The translations under genes were made by a program, and so were the position numbers. Source: JAAYAY01 sp964429355 (GTDB lineage Bacteria > Planctomycetota > Planctomycetia > Pirellulales > Thermoguttaceae). From it: 11,270 nucleotides of DNA. Below the pieces are notes generated by a model that was given only the letters and a program-made list of their open reading frames with translations, made no database searches and was not told the DNA's origin. This document shows positions 6,200-11,270 of the stretch, piece after piece. Each line of letters starts with the position of its first letter. Position 1 is the stretch's first letter. The stretch is taken from the NCBI GenBank assembly GCA_964429355.1, contig CAYSCH010000317.1:1-11270 (forward strand), given 5' to 3'.

Positions 6200-9199
6200 G
6201 TGACTGTTCCGCATAGTTCAACGGGCAGGTTTCCTCTGGGTCTCTTCACGGCGGCATTGTCGGGGCTCCTGTTGCTGCTTGCCGTGGGGCTGATGGCCAG
6301 CTCCGCCGCACTGGCAGACGACGTGCCGGCATCTGCTCCCGCTTCCCCGTCGGATCCCGCACCGTCTGCCACAGAACCCGCCCCGTCGACCACTCCTGCC
6401 TCCGATGCCCCGGCGGAGCCGTCAGCACCGGGGTCTCCCGACGCAGGCACAGAACCTGTTGCCCCAGAAGCGCAGCAGCCTGCCCCAGCGCCTGCTCCGG
6501 CTCCAGAGACTGGCCCTGTCGCTCCGGTTGCGGAAGATCCTTCCAGCACTGAAAGCACCTTATCACCTCCGCCCAAGCCAACCGAGGGTGCGACCGAACC
6601 TTCCACGAAGGGGCATTCGGAAGAGGCCCAGCCGGAGACCCCCGTGGTAACCGCCTCCGAAAGCGTCCCCAGCCCGGCGGTCCCCAGTGGCGAGGCGAAG
6701 CCAGCCGAACCCGCACCTCTTCCTCCCAAGCCCGAGGCCGACCTGCTCAATCCCCTGCCCCACCCTGCCGGCCCGATCGACGTCCAGGCTGCCGGCCAGC
6801 CGCCAGTCGGCTTGGTGCCTCCCCCCTCGGCTGAGTCCATTCCCCAGGTCGAAGACAAGAAGCCCGAGCTGGATCTTCCCCCGGATGTCGCAGCCGCCAT
6901 GGACGAATTCGTCGGTGAGGACGGCAAGCCCCAACTGTTGCGATTTGCGTTTCGTTATCAACCGTGGCAGGAAGTACTCCAGTGGTTTGCCGATCAATCC
7001 GATCTCTCGCTGGTCATGGACGCCCCACCGCCCGGCACCTTGAACTACACCGATAACCGATCCTATACGCCTGCCGAGGCGATCGATCTGCTCAATAGCG
7101 TCCTCTTGGTCAAGGGCTACACACTCGTTCGCCGGGAACGGATGTTGTTTGTGATCAACCTGGAAGATGGAATCCCCGAAAACCTTGTTACGACGATTCC
7201 CCTGGAGGAACTCGACAAGCGAGGCGAATTCGAGCTGATCGGCGTGTTGTTTCAACTCGAGAAGTTCGAGCCTCAGGAAGCGGCAACCGAGATCGAGAAG
7301 ATGATCGGTCCTCAAGGGAAAGTAGTCGTGTTGCCCAAGACACGACAACTCCACGTGACGGAGACGGCCGGACGGCTGCGAACGATCCGCGACGTGATCC
7401 AGCGAGTGGAGGATCCGGAAGGGCTTCTATCGGGCGAACTGGAGAGCTACGAGTTCAAAAACGTTCTTGCGGACGAAGGGCTGACGATCCTCCGCCAGTT
7501 GATGGATATTCCTACCGACGGCAATGCAACCGAAGACAAAACCTTCCGTTTTGCGATGGATCCGATGGCAACTCGCCTCTTCTTTTCCGGTTCGGCCGAC
7601 AAAATCTCCAAGGCCAGAAAGATCCTGGAGTCTATCGACGTCTCCAATGCGGCGGGCGAGAGCGCGACCGCCCAGGAATCGCTCCAACTGGAAGTTTATC
7701 CGATCGCCGTTGCCGACCCGGAGTCGGTTCTCAAGGTCATGCAGACCTTGTTGGAGGGCCTGCCCGGCGTGAGGTTGTCAGTCGATCCCAAAACCGGCAG
7801 TCTGATTGCCCTCGCTCGTCCTTCCGATCAAGCCACAATCAAGGCCACGATCGAGCAGATGCAATCGGAAATCCGCCGCATCGAGGTCATCTATCTCCAG
7901 CGAGTCGACCCGCAATTGGCCGCCATTTCGATCAAGAAGATGTTCGGCGATGCAACCGACGCCAAGAGCCCAACGGCTTCGACGGCTCCGACCGTGGAAG
8001 CCGACACCGCAGGACGACAGTTGATCATTCACGGCACCGAAAACCAGATCACCCAGATTCGCGTCCTCCTGGGAAAGATGGGTGAAACCGAGTTTGCTGA
8101 CGGGCCCGTATCGACCGGCAGCCGGATTCGCGTCCTGCCGATCACCGGAAGTGCCGCAGAGACCGCCCTCGAAAACCTCCGCCTGATCTGGCCAACCATC
8201 AGTGACAATCCCATCAAGGAAGTCACTCCCTCGGCGATCATTCCGTCGCTGGGACCCCGGGAGGCAATCCGTTCGCGCGTGCCGGCCAAGGACCTCGAAC
8301 CGCTCCCCCTGCGCCAACCGGAACCTGGCAGCACGCCGCCATCTGGTGGACTCCCCGGGTTCCACCGCCCTTCCGCTCAGCCCGCTCCCGCTCCCGCGGA
8401 TGGGCCGCCGGGTCCGGATCGGCAAACGTCGCACCGGACGCATGGGCTCTTTCATCTCGCCGCCCAAACGGCCGAGGCCGAAACGCCCGACCCCACCGAG
8501 CAGTCCCCCTCCGACCAGTCAGCCGGAGTCCCACCGCAAGACCAGCCAGCCGCTCAGCCGGCTCCGCAACTGCCTGATCAGCCAGGCAAGGCCCCCGAGG
8601 CAACTCCTCTGCCTGTCCCCGGCGGGGCGACGCCCAAAGCGCCCAAGGAAAAATCACCGATCGTCATCTCGCGAGGGCCCAATGGACTGATGATCGCCTC
8701 GGACGACGTGGAGGCCCTCGATGACCGGCGGATTGGATCCCGATCGAACAGAACTGAACGTCTTCTACTTGAAGCATGCCAAGGCCACCGCGGTTGCGGA
8801 AACACTCACGAAGATCATCGGGAGCGGCACCAGCAGTTCAACCACCACCAGCACGGATTCCATTTTGGGACAACTCGTTACCGGCTCCATCGGAAGCACG
8901 ATGGGATCGCTGCTGAACCTCGGTGCGACAACGCTCAGCCCCACCGGAATGCTGCGGATCACCCCCGAGCCGCGACTGAATGCGCTCATTGTCGAGGCCA
9001 ATGCCACCGATCTCCGCACGATCGAAGAAGTGCTCAAACTGCTCGATCAGCCCGAGGGCCCCGAAGAAGTGCTGGTCAATCCCAGGGCTCGGTTGATACC
9101 CGTCCGCAACATGGCGGCCAACGAGGTGGCGGAGATTGTCAAACAGGTTTTTGCCGACAAGATGCAGACTGGATCCAGTCGTGGCGGAGGCGGCGCTGA
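6200..9199 (+). CDS. Secreted secretin N-domain (N0/NolW repeat) protein, N-terminal part before a frameshift
   Basis: Starts with GTG and a signal peptide: a basic start, a hydrophobic core (LLLLLAVGLMAS) and likely cleavage after ALA before DD at about residue 40. A Pro/Ala/Ser/Glu linker runs to about 230. Then comes an N0/STN-like domain (about 247-320) and NolW/N1-like alpha-beta modules at about 329-407, 414-483, 493-557, 561-631 and 642-697. A second Pro-rich linker (about 697-817) follows, then SPIVISRGPNGLMIASDDVEALDD (819-842). After about 8725 the frame turns into Arg/His/Gln-rich sequence that resembles no protein. The homologous reading resumes in the +1 frame (8721-9758), so the codons from about 8730 to 9199 are not genuine. 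N0/N1 modules are known from GspD/PilQ secretins and bind partner proteins in the periplasm. No secretin pore domain is present. I infer an envelope scaffold or secretion-accessory role. Confidence 0.82.
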   Translation: MTVPHSSTGRFPLGLFTAALSGLLLLLAVGLMASSAALADDVPASAPASPSDPAPSATEPAPSTTPASDAPAEPSAPGSPDAGTEPVAPEAQQPAPAPAPAPETGPVAPVAEDPSSTESTLSPPPKPTEGATEPSTKGHSEEAQPETPVVTASESVPSPAVPSGEAKPAEPAPLPPKPEADLLNPLPHPAGPIDVQAAGQPPVGLVPPPSAESIPQVEDKKPELDLPPDVAAAMDEFVGEDGKPQLLRFAFRYQPWQEVLQWFADQSDLSLVMDAPPPGTLNYTDNRSYTPAEAIDLLNSVLLVKGYTLVRRERMLFVINLEDGIPENLVTTIPLEELDKRGEFELIGVLFQLEKFEPQEAATEIEKMIGPQGKVVVLPKTRQLHVTETAGRLRTIRDVIQRVEDPEGLLSGELESYEFKNVLADEGLTILRQLMDIPTDGNATEDKTFRFAMDPMATRLFFSGSADKISKARKILESIDVSNAAGESATAQESLQLEVYPIAVADPESVLKVMQTLLEGLPGVRLSVDPKTGSLIALARPSDQATIKATIEQMQSEIRRIEVIYLQRVDPQLAAISIKKMFGDATDAKSPTASTAPTVEADTAGRQLIIHGTENQITQIRVLLGKMGETEFADGPVSTGSRIRVLPITGSAAETALENLRLIWPTISDNPIKEVTPSAIIPSLGPREAIRSRVPAKDLEPLPLRQPEPGSTPPSGGLPGFHRPSAQPAPAPADGPPGPDRQTSHRTHGLFHLAAQTAEAETPDPTEQSPSDQSAGVPPQDQPAAQPAPQLPDQPGKAPEATPLPVPGGATPKAPKEKSPIVISRGPNGLMIASDDVEALDDRRIGSRSNRTERLLLEACQGHRGCGNTHEDHRERHQQFNHHQHGFHFGTTRYRLHRKHDGIAAEPRCDNAQPHRNAADHPRAATECAHCRGQCHRSPHDRRSAQTARSARGPRRSAGQSQGSVDTRPQHGGQRGGGDCQTGFCRQDADWIQSWRRRR
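8694..8757 (+). other. Frameshift window within the secretin N-domain gene
   Basis: The upstream frame reads sensibly to GAG GCC CTC GAT GAC (8711-8725). The downstream frame reads sensibly from about 8730 (GGLDPDRTELNVFYLKHAKA). It cannot extend upstream past the TGA at 8691-8693, so the switch falls between 8694 and about 8757. Removing one base or adding two near 8726-8735 would join them, for example as EALDDR...LDPDRTELNV. A GGAGG at 8710-8714 sits six bases before ATG 8721, so independent initiation of the second half is possible. Confidence 0.85.
8710..8714 (+). promoter_or_regulatory. Internal Shine-Dalgarno GGAGG before ATG 8721
   Basis: A perfect GGAGG lies six bases before ATG 8721, exactly where the coding frame changes. 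It may be chance, because GAG GCC codes for conserved E-A. It is also the strongest ribosome site in the window. Confidence 0.4.
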
Positions 9200-9758
9200 C
9201 CAACAGCGTCCTTCGCCGGCAGACTTCTTCGCGGCCATGCGCGACGGTGGACGTGGCGGAAGCGGCGGAAGTCAGCGCGGTGGCAACAGCGGCACCGGCG
9301 CTGCTGCGAAGGAGGAGCCCGAGCGCATGACGATCGGCATTGACGCCAACAGCAATTCGCTGATCGTGTTTGCGTCTCAGCCAACCTACGAGGAAGTGCG
9401 GACCTTGGTCGAGGAGCTCGACTCGATCGCAGGTGTTGCCGAAGAGGCAACGACCGAGGTCGTCAAGATCACCGGCAACGCCGAAGCCATGAAGGCCGCC
9501 ATCATGGCAGTCCTCGGGGAGAATGCCGTCTCGAATTCCGCCTCCTCCTCCGGTGGCCGAAGTTCTTCCACCAGCCGCAGCGGGTCAAGTCGTACCGGAT
9601 CGTCGGGACAACGCACCGGTGGAGTGTCCGAGGATTTCGCCCGGCGCATGGAAATGATGCGCTCGATGATGGGCGGCCGCGGCGGCTTCGGTGGTCCTCA
9701 AGGCGGCGGCTTCGGCGGCGGTCCTCAGGGTGGCGGTCCTCAGGGCGGCGGCCGCTAG
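8721..9758 (+). CDS. Secretin N-domain protein, C-terminal part after the frameshift
   Basis: 345 residues if started at ATG 8721, but it is most likely the second part of the gene that begins at 6200 (joint length about 1185). NolW/N1-like modules: ELNVFYLKHAKATAVAETL to LDQPEG (11-113, with a Ser/Thr/Gly insert at 36-75), ARLIPVRNMAANEVAEIVKQVF to LDSIAG (123-238, with a Gly/Arg/Ser insert at 150-195), and a partial VVKITGNAEAMKAAIMAVLG (247-266). The tail is Ser/Gly-rich and ends in MMGGRGGFGG plus repeated GGPQGGG. No secretin beta-barrel domain (PF00263) follows, so no pore is formed by this chain. Alone it lacks a signal peptide and would stay in the cytoplasm, which argues that the native protein is the fused one. 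GGLDPDRTELNVF joins naturally to the upstream EALDD segment. Confidence 0.8.
   Translation: MTGGLDPDRTELNVFYLKHAKATAVAETLTKIIGSGTSSSTTTSTDSILGQLVTGSIGSTMGSLLNLGATTLSPTGMLRITPEPRLNALIVEANATDLRTIEEVLKLLDQPEGPEEVLVNPRARLIPVRNMAANEVAEIVKQVFADKMQTGSSRGGGGADQQRPSPADFFAAMRDGGRGGSGGSQRGGNSGTGAAAKEEPERMTIGIDANSNSLIVFASQPTYEEVRTLVEELDSIAGVAEEATTEVVKITGNAEAMKAAIMAVLGENAVSNSASSSGGRSSSTSRSGSSRTGSSGQRTGGVSEDFARRMEMMRSMMGGRGGFGGPQGGGFGGGPQGGGPQGGGR
9671..9755 (+). repeat. Gly/Pro/Gln-rich C-terminal coding repeat
   Basis: GGTCCTCA recurs at 9693, 9720 and 9735 within GGC-rich DNA and encodes the GGPQGGG repeats at the extreme C-terminus. The unequal spacing (27 and 15 bases) suggests slippage-prone expansion. 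Such tails are usually flexible, and copy number may differ between strains. Confidence 0.65.
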
Positions 9759-10158
9759 GCCCGATTATTCAAGAACTCTGGCCAGCGACAAGCGAGGGAA
9801 TCTTCTTCCCCCCTTTGCCTGCAACGACTTGTGTCCAGGTGTCCCAATGTTCCCAAGATTCCGTTCCCACTTTCGTCTATAATCACCCTTGCGCCCCCCG
9901 TCTCCCGTCTCCTGACCTCCGCCCTCGATCGCGAAAGGCTAATGCATACACATCACCACGAGGTTTTGGAGCATACCTAGAAATGGTGGTAAGCACTTGC
10001 GCCTCGGCACAGTTCCCTAACTAGGTATTACCAGGCGACTTACGCCCTCCCCGCTCGCCCAAGTCTACTTTTGGATCACACACGCATGCGTGCCAAAACT
10101 ATCGCGTTCACACCACCAATAATACATTTTTACCCCTGACCTTTCGGGCGTGCCTTCG
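9759..10158. other. 400-base region without a convincing gene
   Basis: Short open frames here have no protein-like pattern. A weak hairpin GGGAA-TCTTC-TTCCC (9796-9810) follows the secretin-like gene and is succeeded by CCCTTT, so at best it is a poor terminator. TATAAT occurs at 9878-9883, a perfect -10 hexamer, but no good -35 lies 16-18 bases upstream. The right end is AT-richer, with a palindrome at 10081-10092. The promoter of the small gene at 10159 should lie in this region. Confidence 0.55.
10081..10092. promoter_or_regulatory. Perfect 12-base palindrome, candidate operator of the small gene
   Basis: CACGCATGCGTG reads identically on both strands and lies 66 bases before ATG 10159. 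Ribbon-helix-helix proteins bind short symmetric sites and often control their own gene, so this is a plausible autoregulatory site. That link is inference. Confidence 0.35.
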
Positions 10159-10434
10159 ATGTCGGCCAAAGACCAGCACCAGCTCTCGGTATCCTTCAGC
10201 AAGGAAGAGTGGAGGTTGCTCCAACAGGCTGCCCGTGCCGACGGAAACGGAGATTTGCCGGCCTGGATCAGGCAGGTCGTCGTCCAAGCGGCGAAGCTTC
10301 GCACGGCAGAGTTGCCCGTCGACTCCCACCCGTCAGCCGAGGAGCAATCCCTTTCATTCCGTCCGATGTGCGGTTGCGGCGCCACCGCCAGTCCCAACGG
10401 GCAGTGCGACGGAAGCTGCATCATGCGCTTCTGA
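10159..10434 (+). CDS. Small ribbon-helix-helix-like protein with a C-terminal CDGSH-like cysteine motif
   Basis: 91 residues from ATG 10159; a GTG at 10150 would add three residues, and neither start has a good ribosome site. Residues 8-47 (QLSVSFSKEEWRLLQQAA and DLPAWIRQVVVQAA) have the strand, helix, turn, helix pattern of CopG/Arc/MobC-type ribbon-helix-helix proteins. A Pro/Ser/Glu linker follows. The C-terminus has four cysteines, C71-x-C73-G-A-T76 then P79-x3-C83-D-G-S-C87. This resembles the CDGSH 2Fe-2S signature C-x-C-x2-[ST]-x3-P-x-C-D-G-[SAT]-H, with one residue added before CDG and the final His replaced by Cys. It could bind an Fe-S cluster or zinc. The function is not known; a metal- or redox-sensing DNA-binding protein is a guess. 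It is a single gene, convergent with the hydrolase across the scaffold gap. Confidence 0.7.
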   Translation: MSAKDQHQLSVSFSKEEWRLLQQAARADGNGDLPAWIRQVVVQAAKLRTAELPVDSHPSAEEQSLSFRPMCGCGATASPNGQCDGSCIMRF

Positions 10435-10533
10435 GTGGCCTTGCCTGATTCGCGGAAGAATTGTCGTCCTCAAGATAGCCGCGTTGGACTTGCCTCGCGC
10501 TCCCGTTGTGTCCCTGTTCCCCCTGTAAACTCT

Positions 10534-10543
10534 NNNNNNNNNN
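10534..10543. other. Assembly gap (10 N)
   Basis: Ten N between the small gene and the hydrolase. A run of exactly ten usually marks a scaffold join of estimated or unknown length, so the true distance and any terminator or small gene between the two are unknown, and linkage of the two sides rests on read pairs. Confidence 0.98.
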
Positions 10544-10557
10544 GCTGGAATCCCCGC

Positions 10558-11148
10558 TCAATCGTTCGGCAGCATCTGTTCCCGCACCAGACGGCTGATC
10601 TCCTTGAATTCCGGCGTGCCTGCCACTTGGCACCATTCGAACAAGGCGGCCTCGGTCGTCGTCAGCACGGCTCCCGATGAATCCATACGCCTCAGGGCCG
10701 TGTCGCGGTCCAGCGGGTTCCGCGAACCCACGGCATCGACCGCCACATAAACCCGCCATCCGTCGCCGAGCAGATCGAGCACTGTCTGCTGTACGCACAC
10801 GTGGGCTTCGATCCCCGACACCAGGATCTTGTGGATCCCCTCGCTTCGAAGCGGCCCAAACACCTCCGGGCAGCCACAGCAACTGAACGTGAGCTTGTCG
10901 GGAATCGGACCGAGTTGCCCCGCCAGCTCCGGCACAGTTGGCCCGAGCCCCTTGCGGTACTGCGCCGTGGCAACGACCGGCACTCCCAGAATCTTGGCCC
11001 CGTCGATAAGGCGGCGGATATTGAATACCACCCGCTCGTGGTCCGCGATCACCGGAACGAGTTTCTCTTGTACGTCGACAACCAGCAACGCCGTTTCGCC
11101 GATCGACATCAATTCAGGACTGCGTCGGAAAGATTGTTCTTCATTCAT
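10558..11148 (-). CDS. Isochorismatase-family cysteine hydrolase
   Basis: 196 residues from the ATG whose complement is 11146-11148, within the normal family size (PF00857). The catalytic triad is visible: D25 in LLVVDVQEKL, K85 in PDKLTFS, and nucleophile C118 in VSGIEAHVCVQQTVLDLL. The GIEAHVCVQQT context matches the YcaC/ISOC1-ISOC2-like branch more than true isochorismatases, so the substrate is probably a small amide or imide but cannot be named. CCGC at 90-93 is an unusual cysteine cluster beside the active-site Lys. The frame stays open to 11250, but those 34 extra residues are Arg/Lys/Pro-rich and unlike the family, so the inner ATG is preferred. A later ATG at 11109 (MSIGETALLVVD) is also possible; no clear ribosome site precedes either. 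The 122 bases up to the window end hold no other gene I can support. Confidence 0.9.
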   Translation of the reverse strand: MNEEQSFRRSPELMSIGETALLVVDVQEKLVPVIADHERVVFNIRRLIDGAKILGVPVVATAQYRKGLGPTVPELAGQLGPIPDKLTFSCCGCPEVFGPLRSEGIHKILVSGIEAHVCVQQTVLDLLGDGWRVYVAVDAVGSRNPLDRDTALRRMDSSGAVLTTTEAALFEWCQVAGTPEFKEISRLVREQMLPND

Positions 11149-11270
11149 GGCAGACAAAAAATAGCGGAGTGGATTGAATGTGAATAGCAGGGGCAGCCGT
11201 TCCGGCCTCTTGCTCTTTCGGAGCCGAGAGTCCTGGGTGGCTTCCGGCACTTCTGGCTCGAAAGACCACC

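Noticed and set aside
8730..9199. C-terminal end of the open frame from 6200 as real protein
   Set aside because: Arg/His/Gln-rich, lacks hydrophobic pattern, and overlaps the clearly NolW-like reading in the next frame. It is out-of-frame translation after the frameshift.
9878..9883. TATAAT as a promoter for the small gene
   Set aside because: A perfect hexamer, but no acceptable -35 at 16-18 bases, and it lies about 275 bases before the start codon. Kept only as a remark in the intergenic entry.
10065..10424. - strand open frame over the small RHH-like gene
   Set aside because: No motif, and it competes with a + strand frame whose helix periodicity and clustered cysteines look protein-like.
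11149..11250. N-terminal extension of the hydrolase frame to 11250
   Set aside because: The extra 34 residues are basic and Pro-rich, unlike the start of this family. The hydrolase fold begins soon after the inner ATG at 11148.

Overview
The window looks like a piece of a Planctomycetota genome, most likely order Pirellulales. This is inferred from protein style: a very large flagellin with the phylum's long duplicated central region, a secretin N-domain protein with long Pro/Ala and Gly linkers, weak or absent Shine-Dalgarno sites before several genes, and GC-rich codon use. The assembly is draft quality. Ten Ns mark a scaffold gap at 10534-10543, and two genes show start or frame problems that could be sequencing or assembly errors.

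Layout on the + strand: (1) 2-3319, a giant flagellin whose 5' end has no normal start codon, closed by a strong intrinsic terminator at 3357-3391. (2) 3392-3698, an AT-richer intergenic region with two adjacent palindromes and a tandem 11-mer. (3) 3699-4892, an iron-containing alcohol dehydrogenase family protein with altered metal-site residues. (4) 4880-5060, a run of hairpins, including a REP-like element with a GCAA tetraloop. (5) 5083-6039, a PfkB sugar or sugar-phosphate kinase of the 1-phosphofructokinase/tagatose-6-phosphate kinase type. (6) 6200-9758, one secreted secretin N-domain (N0 plus NolW/N1 repeats) protein of about 1185 residues, broken by a frameshift near 8720-8735 into two open frames (6200-9199 and 8721-9758). 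(7) 9759-10158, a non-coding stretch of about 400 bases with a 12-base palindrome. (8) 10159-10434, a 91-residue protein joining a ribbon-helix-helix-like half to a CDGSH-like four-cysteine motif. On the - strand, convergent with it across the gap, lies an isochorismatase-family cysteine hydrolase (10558-11148).

Functionally the window is a mosaic, not one pathway. The flagellin is a complete transcription unit at its 3' end. The dehydrogenase and kinase run in the same direction and could be co-expressed in sugar or aldehyde metabolism, although 190 bases of structured DNA separate them. The secretin N-domain protein is probably periplasmic or envelope-associated and has no pore domain in this window. 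The best candidate for something undescribed is the small RHH + CDGSH-like protein, which could be a metal- or redox-responsive DNA-binding protein with a nearby palindrome as its operator. That proposal is inference from motifs only.
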